Assembly (NCBI GenBank): GCA_965215035.1
Contig: OZ244040.1
Coordinates: 1,240,001 to 1,304,000, forward strand
Direction: 5' to 3'
Length of the DNA: 64,000 nucleotides
Source: Azophilus sp965215035
GTDB lineage: Bacteria; Pseudomonadota; Gammaproteobacteria; Pseudomonadales; Azotimanducaceae
In this document: in pieces, positions 45,640 through 59,333 of the stretch
Layout: every line of letters starts with the position of its first letter
How positions within the stretch are numbered: the first letter of the stretch is position 1
Position numbers and translations under genes: made by a program
The notes under the pieces: generated by a model
Told to the model about the DNA's origin: nothing
The model's input: only the letters and a program-made list of their open reading frames with translations
Databases searched by the model: none

Positions 45640-46998
45640 TCAAATGGCTTGGCGAACCGTTGCGGCAAGATCCTCCGCAATGCTCGTGGCTTCAGCGGGG
45701 TTCTCGCTTTCAACCATAACCCGAATCACGGGCTCGGTGCCGGAGGGTCGAATCAGCACCCGGCCGCGGCCCGCAAGCCGCCGCTTCCTGGCGTCCACGG
45801 CGCTGGCGACCTCGCGGCAACCCGCGACTGCGGAGGGGTCGGCGGCCTCGACATCGACGGTTGCCTGGGGCGACTTGGTCATGCCCCGTTTCAGCTCGTT
45901 GATGCTGCGCCCGGTCTCCATCATGGGTACCAGAACCTGCAGCGCGGCGATGATTCCATCGCCGGTTGTGGCGAGGTCCAAGCATAGGATATGGCCGGAA
46001 GACTCCCCCCCGAGCTCCCAATTGCGTTGCCGCAACAACTCCATGACGTGCCGGTCGCCGACCTGGGCCCTGGCGAACGGTATGCCGAGTTCGCGCATCG
46101 CCCGTTCCAATCCGAAATTCGTCATGACCGTGCCCGCGACCCCGCCGTTGAGCGTACCCGCCTGGCGGCGGTGGTCGGCGATGATGAACAGCAGTTCATC
46201 GCCATTGACTACTTCCCCCTGGTGATCGACCGCCACCACGCGGTCGCCATCGCCGTCAAAAGCGATACCGATATCGGCTCGCCGTTCCTTGACCTTGGCG
46301 GCTAGCAACTCGGGGTGGGCCGACCCGCAGCCCGCGTTGATGTTAAAACCGTCCGGCGTATCGCCGATCACGATGGTATCCGCACCCAACTCCTCGAACA
46401 CCCTGGGTGCTACGTGGTAGGTGGCGCCGTGGGCGCAGTCGAGCACGATGCGGCACCCCCGCAGGTGGAAACCCCGTCGCACGCTGGCCTTGCAGAACTC
46501 GATGTAGCGCCCCGGGGCGTCGGGGATGCGCGACGCCTTGCCCAGATGGGCCGATTCGGCGCAAACCATGGGCTGTTCGAGCTGCGCCTCGATTTCCGCC
46601 TCTACATCGTCGCCGAGCTTGTTGCCCTTGGCATCGAAGAACTTGAAGCCGTTGTCATGGTAGGGATTGTGGGAGGCGCTGATGACGATGCCGGTATCGG
46701 CGCGCAGGGTGCGCGTCAGGTAGGCAATGGCCGGTGTGGGCATGGGGCCGAGCAGGCTGACATCGACCCCGGCGGCAACGAGCCCCGATTCCAGCACAGA
46801 TTCCAGCATGTAGCCGGAAACCCGGGTGTCCTTGCCGATGATGACATGGCAGTCGCCCCGGTTCCTGAACGCGCGGCCCACAGCCCAGCCTAGGTGCAGG
46901 CAGAACTCCGGCGTGATGGGAAACCGGCCAACGGTTCCCCGGATGCCATCCGTTCCGAAATGTTTTCTACCCGCCTCGGGGTTGGTTTTCTGGTTCAT
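45640..46998 (-). CDS. glmM: Phosphoglucosamine mutase
   Basis: A 452-residue enzyme converting glucosamine-6-P to glucosamine-1-P for cell-wall precursors. The phosphoserine loop GIVISASHNPYHDNGFK is near residue 100, the metal loop AFDGDGDRVVAVD near 245 and the phosphate-binding RPSGTEPVIRVMVE at the C terminus. Start MNQKTNPEAGRKHFGTDGIRG. The folP gene that usually separates ftsH and glmM is absent. Confidence 0.96.
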   Translation of the reverse strand: MNQKTNPEAGRKHFGTDGIRGTVGRFPITPEFCLHLGWAVGRAFRNRGDCHVIIGKDTRVSGYMLESVLESGLVAAGVDVSLLGPMPTPAIAYLTRTLRADTGIVISASHNPYHDNGFKFFDAKGNKLGDDVEAEIEAQLEQPMVCAESAHLGKASRIPDAPGRYIEFCKASVRRGFHLRGCRIVLDCAHGATYHVAPRVFEELGADTIVIGDTPDGFNINAGCGSAHPELLAAKVKERRADIGIAFDGDGDRVVAVDHQGEVVNGDELLFIIADHRRQAGTLNGGVAGTVMTNFGLERAMRELGIPFARAQVGDRHVMELLRQRNWELGGESSGHILCLDLATTGDGIIAALQVLVPMMETGRSINELKRGMTKSPQATVDVEAADPSAVAGCREVASAVDARKRRLAGRGRVLIRPSGTEPVIRVMVESENPAEATSIAEDLAATVRQAI

Positions 46999-47094
46999 GC
47001 TTGTGAATCGTCTCGGTCGGGGCCTACGGCCCACTCGATTGCGGCGTCTTCCGTGCCCAACCCTTGGCATACCGCCGGGGGGCGCGGAAGATGC

Positions 47095-48993
<1,899 letters not shown>

Positions 48994-49124
48994 GGGCTTA
49001 CCTCATTGGGGCGGGTGCCCCGCTGTCGTCCTCCGTTCGCTTGAGTATCGAAGCCTACACTACCGGGCCACGGTGCGCCAACGGTCGGAATCTGTAGTTT
49101 CCAGGTAGCTTTATCTCGGTTGCT

Positions 49125-49823
49125 CTAGGTTGCGTGGCACCCCCGCCCGCCGGTACACGCCGGGCCGCATGTTGTGGTTGCGCCTAGGCCACGAAAATCC
49201 TGGGCCACCGCGTAGCTCTCCCGGGAATGCGGGCGCGATGCCGGCGGCTTCACCACCCGCACCTTGCCGAATTGGCGCTTGGTAGCGTGCAGCCAGGCCG
49301 CAACGCCCTCGCCCTGGAAGATTTTGACAACCAGGGCACCGCCGGGTTTTAACCACCTGCCCGCCAATTCGCCGGCGAGTTCCACCAAGTCCATCGCCCG
49401 GGCCTGATCCGTGGCGCGTATACCTGTGATATTGGGGGCCATGTCGGATAAAACAAGGTCAAGACAGCCACCGCCGCCGGGTTGCCCGCCCGTTGCCAGA
49501 ATCCGCGCAAGCCGCCGGTCGACTTCCGGTTCGCCCAAACACCCTTGCACCACCTCGACCCGGCGCCCACCCACGGCAATGGGGCGAGGGTCTACGGCAA
49601 CGATGCGCCCGGTGGTCACCCGCTCTGCCAGGTGGGCGGTCCAGCCGCCCGGCGCGGCACCGAGTTCCAGAACCCAGTGGTGGCGCCGCAACAGCTTAAA
49701 GCGCTCGTCGAGTTGCTGAAGTTTGTAGTGTGCCCGCGACAGGCGCCCCTCGCGCCGCGCCGCGCTGGCAAAGTAATCCCGCCGCTGTCGGCGGCGCCAC
49801 TGCCCGCTCGATTTGCTTCCCAC
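49125..49823 (-). CDS. rlmE: 23S rRNA (uridine-2'-O-)-methyltransferase RlmE
   Basis: A 232-residue FtsJ-family enzyme methylating U2552. SAM motif VLELGAAPGGWTAHLAERV. The K-D-K-E tetrad is visible as Lys in RAHYKLQQLDE, Asp in LVLSDMAPN, Lys in GALVVKIFQG and Glu in SRESYAVA. GTG start. The C-terminal tail (about 25 residues, CGPACTGGRGCHAT) is longer than usual. It pairs with ftsH as in E. coli. Confidence 0.94.
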   Translation of the reverse strand: MGSKSSGQWRRRQRRDYFASAARREGRLSRAHYKLQQLDERFKLLRRHHWVLELGAAPGGWTAHLAERVTTGRIVAVDPRPIAVGGRRVEVVQGCLGEPEVDRRLARILATGGQPGGGGCLDLVLSDMAPNITGIRATDQARAMDLVELAGELAGRWLKPGGALVVKIFQGEGVAAWLHATKRQFGKVRVVKPPASRPHSRESYAVAQDFRGLGATTTCGPACTGGRGCHAT

Positions 49824-49951
49824 GGCGCACCGTCCCTATCGGGAACGGCCCCGGCCGATGCGCCGCCCGCCCCGACCGGAGCAGCTCGACGATCCATCCG
49901 CCTTAGCCGGTGCCGCCGTTGGGCGTGGTTGCCCGGTTCCGGGCCGGTCTT

Positions 49952-50425
49952 TCATAGGTGCTTTATGTCGCCGATCTCGTATTCCACAGAGCCGCTTGGC
50001 GTGGTGACCAGAACAACATCGCCAATCGATTTGGCGATAAGGGCCCGGGCGATGGGCGACATGATGGAGATCTTGCCCTGTTTCAGGTCGGCCTCGTCCT
50101 CGCCGACGATCTTGTAGGAGGTCTCGTCATCGGAGCCGGGATCGATCAGCGTCACCGTAACGCCGAAAGTAACCCGGCCGGCGGGCGGAATTCTGGTGAT
50201 ATCGATAACTTGGGCATTGGCCAGCTTGATCTCTATCTCCTTGATGCGGCCCTCGTTGAAGCCCTGCTGTTCCTTGGCGGCGTGGTACTCGGCGTTTTCC
50301 CGCAGGTCGCCGTGTGCGCGCGCGGTGGCCAGCGCGCCGGCGATCTGCGGGCGTAGCTCGAACTTACGGTGCCTAAGTTCGCCGCGCAGGGCATTGGCAC
50401 CCTCCACGGTCATCGGTATGGACAT
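49952..50425 (-). CDS. greA: Transcription elongation factor GreA
   Basis: A 157-residue factor that rescues backtracked RNA polymerase. The N-terminal coiled coil has the acidic tip GDLRENAEYHAAKEQQ (the Asp and Glu that hold the second metal), and the C-terminal globular part ends SPIARALIAKSIGDVV and VEYEIGDIKHL. Follows carB in the carA-carB-greA order. Confidence 0.96.
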   Translation of the reverse strand: MSIPMTVEGANALRGELRHRKFELRPQIAGALATARAHGDLRENAEYHAAKEQQGFNEGRIKEIEIKLANAQVIDITRIPPAGRVTFGVTVTLIDPGSDDETSYKIVGEDEADLKQGKISIMSPIARALIAKSIGDVVLVTTPSGSVEYEIGDIKHL

Positions 50426-50459
50426 GTTTCCCCTGCCCGCCGCTCCTTGTAAGGGCTTC

Positions 50460-53400
50460 TCAGCGCGAATTCAGTGCCGCGTGCACATCCTGGAGTCGGC
50501 GTACCTTCACCCCGCCACCCATGGCATTGAGCTGGCGCTGGTGGCGAATGGCGATGCCCACGGCCTCACCGCCCGCCAAAGTGGTGGTGTAGCATACTTT
50601 GTTCAGGAGCGCGAGCCGCCGGATCACCGCTGAATCGGCGATCGACTGGTGCCCCTCCGTGGTATTGACGATCAGGTCGATCTGCTCGTTCTTGAGCATG
50701 TCCGCGACATCGGGCCGCCCTTCGGTAACCTTGTTGACCACCGCGCACTCGATACCCTCGGCTTCGATCAGGCGCGCCGTGCCGCGTGTTGCCACCAGCC
50801 TGAAACCGAGGTCGCGCAGTGCCCGGGCCAGCGGTGCCGTGAACGGCTTGTCCGAATCCTTAACGCTGATTAGCGCCCGGCCGCCATCCGGTAGCCGTTC
50901 GCCGGCGGCGAGCGCGGCCTTGGCGAAGGCTTCTCCGAAACTGTCGCCAACCCCCATCACCTCGCCGGTGGATTTCATCTCCGGCCCTAAAATGGGGTCG
51001 ACACCGGGGAACTTGTTGAACGGAAAGACCGATTCCTTGACGTTGATGCAAGCCGGGATGATCTCCCGGGTCAGCCCCTGCTCCCGGAGGCCGATGCCGG
51101 CCATGCAGCGAGCCGCGGCCTTGGCGAGGGAAATGCCGATGCACTTGGACACGAAGGGTACGGTGCGCGAGGCCCGCGGATTGACCTCCAGCACGAAGAT
51201 TTCTTCGCCCTGAATGGCGAACTGCACGTTCATGAGCCCAACCACGGGTAGCTCCCGGGCCATGCGCCGCACCTGCTCGCGGATGCGGTTCTGAATATCT
51301 CTTCCCAACCGGTAGGGAGGCAGTGCGCAGGCCGAATCTCCGGAGTGGACGCCCGCCTGTTCAATGTGCTCCATGATTGCCCCGATCAGCACGTCCTGGC
51401 CATCGCTCACCGCATCCACGTCCACCTCGATGGCCTGGTCGAGGAAGCGGTCGAGCAGTACCGGCGAGTCGTTGGAGACATCCACGGCACCTTGCAGGTA
51501 CCGGGCCAGCTCGTCCTCGTTGTAGACGATCTCCATAGCCCGGCCACCCAGCACGTAGGACGGCCGCACCACGATCGGGTAGCCAATTTCGCTGGCGTGC
51601 GCCACGCCGTCCTCGATGCCGATGGCGGTGCGATTGGATGGCTGTTTTAGGCCGAGCTTCTTGAGCAGAGACTGGAAGCGTTCGCGGTTCTCGGCACGGT
51701 CGATGGCATCGGCGCTCGTGCCGATGATGGGCACGCCCGCCTTCTCTAGCCGTTCCACCAGCTTCAGCGGCGTTTGTCCACCGAACTGCACGATGACGCC
51801 GGCGGGCTGTTCGACATCGACGATGGCGAGCACATCCTCCAGGGTTACCGGCTCGAAGTACAGCCGGTCGGATGTGTCGTAGTCCGTAGAGACGGTTTCC
51901 GGGTTGCAGTTGACCATGATGGTCTCGAAGCCGTCCTCGCGCATCGCCAGGGCCGCATGCACACAGCAATAGTCGAACTCGATGCCCTGGCCCACGCGGT
52001 TCGGCCCGCCGCCGAGCACCATGATCTTCCTGCGGTTCGACGGATTGGCCTCGCACTCCTGCTCATAGGTCGAGTACATGTACGCGGAGGCCGCCGGAAA
52101 TTCGGCGGCGCAGGTATCGACTCGGCGAAATACCGGCTTGATGCCAAGAGCCAGGCGCGCGCTCCGCGCCGCTTCCTCGTCCATGCCGAGCAGTGCCGAG
52201 ACCCGCGCATCGGAGAACCCCTTGCGTTTGAGTTCGTACCAGCGGTCGCCGTCCAGCGCCCCCGGGCCCCCGGCGGTGAGTTCCCGTTCGGTGGCGACCA
52301 GGTCTTCAATCTCGGCCAGGAACCAGGGGTCGATGGCGGTTTGGCCCTGAACCTCCCGCAGCGACCACCCGGCCCGGAACGCATCGGCGATGTACCACAG
52401 TCGGTCGGCGCCCGGTGTTCTGAGTTCCCGCCGCAGGATGGCGCGCTCCCGCCCGGCGCTCGCCGGGCCCAGCACCGGGTCGAGCCCCGTGCGCCCCGTC
52501 TCCAGACCGCGGCAGGCTTTTTGCAGCGATTCCTGAAAGGTGCGCCCGATGGCCATCACCTCGCCGACGGATTTCATCTGCGTAGTCAGTCGCGGGTCCG
52601 CCTGCTCGAACTTCTCGAACGTGAAGCGCGGAATCTTGGTCACCACATAGTCGAGGCTGGGTTCAAACGACGCCGGCGTCACGCCGCCCGTGATCTCATT
52701 CGCCAGTTCATCCAGGGTATAGCCCACCGCCAGTTTTGCGGCCACCTTGGCGATGGGGAAGCCGGTGGCCTTGGATGCCAGTGCCGAGGAGCGCGATACC
52801 CGGGGGTTCATTTCGATAACGACCATGCGCCCGTCATCCGGGTGGATGGCGAACTGCACGTTGGACCCCCCGGTATCCACACCGATCTCGCGCAGCACTT
52901 GAATGGAGGCGTTGCGCAGAAGCTGATACTCCTTGTCGGTCAGCGTTTGCGCGGGCGCCACCGTGATGGAGTCGCCGGTGTGAACGCCCATGGGGTCTAG
53001 GTTCTCGATGGCGCAAACGATGATGCAGTTGTCGCGTTTGTCGCGCACCACCTCCATCTCGAACTCCTTCCAGCCGAGCAGCGACTCGTCGATCAAGAGC
53101 TCGTTGGTGGGTGATAGGTCGAGACCGCGGCGGCATATCTCCAGGAATTCCTCCCGGTTGTAGGCAACGCCGCCACCGCTGCCGCCTAAGGTGAAGGATG
53201 GCCGAATGATGCACGGAAAGCCGATACGGCCTTGCACCTGCAGCGCCTCCTCCACGCTGTGGGCGATAGCGGAGCGCGGCGTCGCAAGGCCAATGCGATT
53301 CATGGCTTCAATGAACCGCTCGCGGTCTTCCGCCTTGTCGATGGCGTTCTGGTTGGCGCCGATCAATTCCACGCCGTGGGCCGCGAGCACGCCTTCGCGG

Positions 53401-53738
53401 CTTAAGTCTAAGGCGCAGTTCAGGGCCGTCTGCCCGCCCATGGTAGGCAGCAGGGCGTCCGGGCGCTCGGCTTCGATGATTCTGGCCAGGGTGCGCCACT
53501 CCACCGGCTCGATATAGGTGGCGTGGGCGGTTGCCGGATCGGTCATGATGGTGGCCGGATTGGAGTTCACCAACACCACCCGATAGCCCTCGTCGCTGAG
53601 CGCCTTGCAGGCCTGGGCGCCGGAATAGTCGAACTCGCAGGCTTGGCCGATGACGATGGGGCCGGCGCCTAGGATCAGCACGGACTCGATGTCGGTGCGT
53701 CTGCCCGAAGGCCCGCGGCTTAACCTTGGGGAAGTCAT
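50460..53738 (-). CDS. carB: Carbamoyl-phosphate synthase large subunit
   Basis: A 1092-residue enzyme making carbamoyl phosphate for arginine and pyrimidines. Two ATP-grasp halves (RPSFTLGGSGGGVAYN; RPSYVLGGRAMEIVYNE) and the N-terminal ESVLILGAGPIVIGQACEF. The C-terminal allosteric domain begins near KDSDKPFTAPLARALRDLG. I use ATG 53,738 (MTSPRLSRGPSG); a TTG 13 codons upstream is less likely. Confidence 0.96.
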   Translation of the reverse strand: MTSPRLSRGPSGRRTDIESVLILGAGPIVIGQACEFDYSGAQACKALSDEGYRVVLVNSNPATIMTDPATAHATYIEPVEWRTLARIIEAERPDALLPTMGGQTALNCALDLSREGVLAAHGVELIGANQNAIDKAEDRERFIEAMNRIGLATPRSAIAHSVEEALQVQGRIGFPCIIRPSFTLGGSGGGVAYNREEFLEICRRGLDLSPTNELLIDESLLGWKEFEMEVVRDKRDNCIIVCAIENLDPMGVHTGDSITVAPAQTLTDKEYQLLRNASIQVLREIGVDTGGSNVQFAIHPDDGRMVVIEMNPRVSRSSALASKATGFPIAKVAAKLAVGYTLDELANEITGGVTPASFEPSLDYVVTKIPRFTFEKFEQADPRLTTQMKSVGEVMAIGRTFQESLQKACRGLETGRTGLDPVLGPASAGRERAILRRELRTPGADRLWYIADAFRAGWSLREVQGQTAIDPWFLAEIEDLVATERELTAGGPGALDGDRWYELKRKGFSDARVSALLGMDEEAARSARLALGIKPVFRRVDTCAAEFPAASAYMYSTYEQECEANPSNRRKIMVLGGGPNRVGQGIEFDYCCVHAALAMREDGFETIMVNCNPETVSTDYDTSDRLYFEPVTLEDVLAIVDVEQPAGVIVQFGGQTPLKLVERLEKAGVPIIGTSADAIDRAENRERFQSLLKKLGLKQPSNRTAIGIEDGVAHASEIGYPIVVRPSYVLGGRAMEIVYNEDELARYLQGAVDVSNDSPVLLDRFLDQAIEVDVDAVSDGQDVLIGAIMEHIEQAGVHSGDSACALPPYRLGRDIQNRIREQVRRMARELPVVGLMNVQFAIQGEEIFVLEVNPRASRTVPFVSKCIGISLAKAAARCMAGIGLREQGLTREIIPACINVKESVFPFNKFPGVDPILGPEMKSTGEVMGVGDSFGEAFAKAALAAGERLPDGGRALISVKDSDKPFTAPLARALRDLGFRLVATRGTARLIEAEGIECAVVNKVTEGRPDVADMLKNEQIDLIVNTTEGHQSIADSAVIRRLALLNKVCYTTTLAGGEAVGIAIRHQRQLNAMGGGVKVRRLQDVHAALNSR

Positions 53739-53820
53739 GCGCCCGTTGGGCCCGCGGCAAGCCTGAGCGCCCACCAACTCGCGGCATCGTAGCGCACGCG
53801 ATAGTGCCTCCGGGCCGGTG

Positions 53821-54972
53821 TCACTCGGATGCTCCGGAGTTCGGTGCCGCTCCGGCGGAGGCCATCAGGTCGACAAAGCGATCAAACAGGTAGCCGCAAT
53901 CCTGGGGCCCCGGGCTCGCTTCCGGGTGACCCTGGAAGCCGAAGGCCGGCGCGTTGACGCAGCGAATGCCCTGCACGGTGCCGTCGAAGAGGGAGACATG
54001 GGTTATCTGCACAGCATCCGGCAGCGAATCGCCGTCAACGGCAAAGCCGTGGTTCTGGCTGGTGATGACGACCCGGCCGGTGTCGAGATCCTGCACCGGG
54101 TGATTGGCGCCGTGGTGGCCGTGGGGCATCTTGACGGTCTTGGCGCCGCTCGCGAGCGCCATGAGCTGATGGCCGAGGCAGATGCCGAACATGGGCAGCC
54201 CGGCATCCATGAGTTGCCCGATAGAACGGATGGCGTAGTCGCAGGGTTCCGGGTCGCCGGGGCCGTTGGAAAGGAAGATGCCGTCCGGGCCGTAGGCAAG
54301 GGCTTGCTCCGCCGTCGCCGTGGCCGGCAGAATCGTCACCCGGCATCCGCGTGCTGTCAGGAGCCGCAGGATGTTGCGCTTGACGCCAAAGTCGTACGCC
54401 ACCACATGCAAACGGGGTTCCTCCGGTGTGCTGTAACCGCCGTCTAGGCGCCAGGCCCCCTCGTGCCACTCTTCGGGGCGGGGGCGCGTGACCACCTTGG
54501 CCAGATCCATCCCCGGCAGACCGGGAAATGCCCGGGCGGCGGCCAGCGCCCGGTCCGCATCGGTGCCCGGTCCGGCTGCGATACAGCCCGCCAATGCGCC
54601 CTTCTGCCGAATTAGCCGGGTTAGGCGCCGCGTGTCCACATCTGCGATTGCGACCACGTTTTCCTCGGCCAAGTACTGCTGTAGCGTTGTGTGCGCCCGC
54701 CAACTGCTCGCTCGCCTTGGGGTCTGCCGGATGACGAGCCCGCTGGCCCAGACCTTGCCCGATTCCACATCTTCCCGGTTGACCCCGGTGTTGCCGATCT
54801 GCGGATAGGTCAGGGTGACGATCTGCCGGGCATAGGAGGGGTCTGTCAGGATCTCCTGGTAGCCGGTCATGGCCGTGTTGAATACAACCTCGCCGACGGC
54901 GCTGCCCGGTACGCCGATCGATTGCCCGCTGAACAGGCTGCCGTCCTCTAAAGCCAGTAACGCTGGTACCAA
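53821..54972 (-). CDS. carA: Carbamoyl-phosphate synthase small subunit
   Basis: A 383-residue glutaminase subunit that supplies ammonia to CarB. Nucleophile Cys in MFGICLGHQLMALASG, with His and Glu in FQGHPEASPGPQD. N-terminal half GEVVFNTAMTGYQEILTDPSY. The start must be TTG: an in-frame TAG is directly upstream and GAGG lies 9 bases before it. Separated from carB by an 82-base gap. Confidence 0.95.
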   Translation of the reverse strand: MVPALLALEDGSLFSGQSIGVPGSAVGEVVFNTAMTGYQEILTDPSYARQIVTLTYPQIGNTGVNREDVESGKVWASGLVIRQTPRRASSWRAHTTLQQYLAEENVVAIADVDTRRLTRLIRQKGALAGCIAAGPGTDADRALAAARAFPGLPGMDLAKVVTRPRPEEWHEGAWRLDGGYSTPEEPRLHVVAYDFGVKRNILRLLTARGCRVTILPATATAEQALAYGPDGIFLSNGPGDPEPCDYAIRSIGQLMDAGLPMFGICLGHQLMALASGAKTVKMPHGHHGANHPVQDLDTGRVVITSQNHGFAVDGDSLPDAVQITHVSLFDGTVQGIRCVNAPAFGFQGHPEASPGPQDCGYLFDRFVDLMASAGAAPNSGASE

Positions 54973-55045
54973 CTAGATACGCCTCGTCGAACCCTAACCC
55001 GAGCGCCGCGCCAACCAAGTTGCAAAGCGGTGCCAACCACCGTTG

Positions 55046-55081
55046 CAAAAAGGCGAGACCGATGCGCTCGGCCTCGCCTTC
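55046..55081 (-). terminator. Intrinsic terminator between dapB and carA
   Basis: On the minus strand GGCGAGGCCGA - GCGCA - TCGGTCTCGCC, one G-T pair in an 11-bp stem, followed by T5. It ends the dapB transcript and isolates carA-carB-greA as a separate unit. Confidence 0.88.
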
Positions 55082-55142
55082 CCTAGCGCGGCTATTCTAG
55101 CCCACCGGGCGGGCCAATTCACGAAGAAGTTGCGGCGCCGCG

Positions 55143-55943
55143 CTACAGGCCGAGCACATCCTGCATGTCGAACAGGCCGGTCGGCTTGTCGCGCAGGAAG
55201 CGGGCGGCGCGTAGCGCACCCTGGGCGAAGTTGGAGCGGCTGTTGGCGCGGTGGGTGATTTCAACCCGCTCGCCGGTTGCGCCGAACAGCACGGTGTGCT
55301 CGCCGACGATGTCGCCGGCGCGGATGGTCTCGAAACCGATGGTGCGCCGGTCGCGCGCGCCGGTTTCGCCTTCGCGCCCGTATACCGCCACTTCCTCTAG
55401 GTTCCGCCCGAGCGTATCCGCCACAATCTGGCCGAGACGCATGGCCGTGCCGGACGGCGCATCGATCTTGTGCCGGTGGTGGAGGTCGATGATCTCGATG
55501 TCGGCGTCGTCGCCGAGCACCTTAGCCGCCTGCTCAACCAGTCGGAAGACGAGATTGACGCCGACACTCATGTTTGGTGCCATGACGATGGCGATGTCCT
55601 CGGCCGCCTCGCGGATGGCCGCGACCCCCGCCGCGTCGATGCCGGTGGTGGCGATCACCATCGGTTTGCCCGCCGCGCGGCAGATATCCACCGCCTGCAG
55701 GGTCGCCGCCGGTACGGTGAAGTCGATAAGGATGTCGAATGCGTTCGTGACTGCGCCCAAGGCATCGACGATGGGCACATCGAGCCTGCCGACGCCGGCC
55801 ACCTCGCCCGCATCGGCACCGACGAGCGACAGGCCGGGGCGTTCCACCGCCGCCCCGAGTTCGAAGGCGTCATCTGCGGCAACGGCCTGGATCAGGGTGC
55901 GCCCCATGCGGCCGGCGGCGCCGGTAACTGCGACTCGTCCCAT
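55143..55943 (-). CDS. dapB: 4-hydroxy-tetrahydrodipicolinate reductase
   Basis: A 266-residue lysine and diaminopimelate pathway reductase. The NAD(P)H motif VAVTGAAGRMGRTLIQA opens the protein. IDLHHRHKIDAPSGTAMRLG holds the catalytic His and Lys, and FEVIRAGDIVGEHTV-type residues appear as FETIRAGDIVGEHTVLFG. AGGAAGG precedes the ATG. Confidence 0.96.
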   Translation of the reverse strand: MGRVAVTGAAGRMGRTLIQAVAADDAFELGAAVERPGLSLVGADAGEVAGVGRLDVPIVDALGAVTNAFDILIDFTVPAATLQAVDICRAAGKPMVIATTGIDAAGVAAIREAAEDIAIVMAPNMSVGVNLVFRLVEQAAKVLGDDADIEIIDLHHRHKIDAPSGTAMRLGQIVADTLGRNLEEVAVYGREGETGARDRRTIGFETIRAGDIVGEHTVLFGATGERVEITHRANSRSNFAQGALRAARFLRDKPTGLFDMQDVLGL

Positions 55944-55996
55944 ACTTTCCTTCCTGTTGCCGGAGAATGGCCCTTTGTTTGGGAATTGTAGGATCG

Positions 55997-56155
55997 GTTG
56001 ACGAACGACGCCACGTATTGGCTATGCGCCTTGCGGGATTCGACAAGTGGTGGTTCGTCAACGTATCTCTATAAGCCCCTTTCGTTTCCGCGGCACCGCT
56101 AGACGTGCCGCTTGCCCCGCGTTGCCAGGGGGCGGCTGCTTCCCGGGCTGGCAAC
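55997..56155 (-). promoter_or_regulatory. Cluster of three inverted repeats in the dapB-dnaJ gap
   Basis: The 238-base gap holds GTTGACGAAC (55,997-56,006) with its exact complement at 56,053-56,062, GCGGCAC/GTGCCGC (56,090-56,111) and GTTGCCAG/CTGGCAAC (56,121-56,155). None has a T-run. They may fold the 3' end of the dnaJ mRNA or be binding sites in the dapB promoter region. Confidence 0.45.
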
Positions 56156-56181
56156 GAAGCCCGGCGGGCGGCCCGGTTCGG

Positions 56182-57312
56182 TCAGTCCTTCAACTTCTCG
56201 AAGAAGTCCTTGACGCTCTTGAACCAGCCGCTGCCCTTCGGCGAGTGCCTATGGTGGCCGCTGGCGTGCAGGCTCTGCTCGAACTCGCGCAGAAGCTCCT
56301 TTTGTGCCTCGTTCAGGCGCACCGGCGTCTCCACGACCACCTTGCAGACCAGGTCGCCAACACCGCCACCACGCACCGGCGTGACGCCCTTGCCGCGCAG
56401 GCGGAACATCTTACCGGTCTGGGTCTCCTGGGGCACCCTGATCTTGACCCGGCCGTCGAGTGTGGGTACCTCCAGCTCGCCGCCGAGCGCCGCCTGTACG
56501 AAGGAGACCGGCACATCGCAGTACAGGTGGCGACCGTCGCGCAGGAATATCGGGTGCTCCCGGACCTTGATCTGCACGTATAGATTGCCGGGTGGGCCGC
56601 CGCGCGGGCCCGCCTCGCCCTCGCCGGCGAGCCGGATGCGGTCGCCGTTGTCGACCCCGGCGGGCACCCGCACCGACAGCGTCTTGCGCCGCTCGACACG
56701 GCCGGCACCGCCACAACTGCGGCAGGGATCGGTAATGACCTTGCCCGCGCCCCGGCAGCGGGGACAGGTCTGCTGTAGCGAGAAAAATCCCTGTGCGACC
56801 CGGATGCGGCCCGCGCCACTGCACTCGGGACAGGTTGTTGGGCGCGTACCGGGCTTGGCACCCGTGCCGTCGCAGTTCCCGCAGGCGGCCAGCACGGGTA
56901 TGGAGATTTCCACTTCATCGCCGCGTACCGCCTGTTCGAGGTCGAGGGCAAGGGAATAGCTGAGATCGGCACCCTGCTCCGCGCCGCCCCGTCCCGCCCG
57001 GGCGGCGCCGAATATATCGCCGAACACATCGCTGAAGATATCGCCGAAGCTGCCGTTGAAGCCGCTTGCCCCGGCCCCGGTGCCTGGGTCTACACCGGCG
57101 TGACCGAACTGGTCGTAGGCGGCGCGCCTTTCGTTATCGGAGAGAATTTCGTAGGCCTCGGAAGCCTCCTTGAACTTCTCCTCGGCCTGCCCGTCGTCCG
57201 GGTTGCGGTCTGGGTGATACTTCATGGCGAGGCGTCGATACGCCTTTTTCAACTCATCGGTGGACGCGCGCCGATCGAGCCCGAGTACCTCGTAGTAGTC
57301 GCGTTTCGCCAT
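56182..57312 (-). CDS. dnaJ: Chaperone protein DnaJ
   Basis: A 376-residue Hsp40. J domain with HPD in MKYHPDRNPDD, a Gly/Phe-rich linker (GTGAGASGFNGSFGDIFSD), and four zinc CxxCxGxG repeats (CGNCDGTG, CPECSGAG, CPRCRGAG, CRSCGGAG). Start MAKRDYYEVLG; the frame also opens four codons earlier. 23 bases after dnaK. Confidence 0.97.
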   Translation of the reverse strand: MAKRDYYEVLGLDRRASTDELKKAYRRLAMKYHPDRNPDDGQAEEKFKEASEAYEILSDNERRAAYDQFGHAGVDPGTGAGASGFNGSFGDIFSDVFGDIFGAARAGRGGAEQGADLSYSLALDLEQAVRGDEVEISIPVLAACGNCDGTGAKPGTRPTTCPECSGAGRIRVAQGFFSLQQTCPRCRGAGKVITDPCRSCGGAGRVERRKTLSVRVPAGVDNGDRIRLAGEGEAGPRGGPPGNLYVQIKVREHPIFLRDGRHLYCDVPVSFVQAALGGELEVPTLDGRVKIRVPQETQTGKMFRLRGKGVTPVRGGGVGDLVCKVVVETPVRLNEAQKELLREFEQSLHASGHHRHSPKGSGWFKSVKDFFEKLKD

Positions 57313-57335
57313 GAGATCATCCAAATTGGGAAATT

Positions 57336-59255
<1,920 letters not shown>

Positions 59256-59307
59256 TTTGTGTCTCCAACATTCGGGCCGGCCGATACCATGCCCGTAGAC
59301 CTTCCTT

Positions 59308-59333
59308 CATTGGGGCACGCGGCCGTTTTTCAA
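59308..59333 (-). promoter_or_regulatory. Candidate sigma-32 promoter for dnaK
   Basis: Minus strand TTGAAA (59,333-59,328), 12 bases, CCCCAATG (59,315-59,308). The -35 is ideal, the -10 departs from CCCCATnT at the end. It overlaps the grpE stop codon. Confidence 0.55.
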
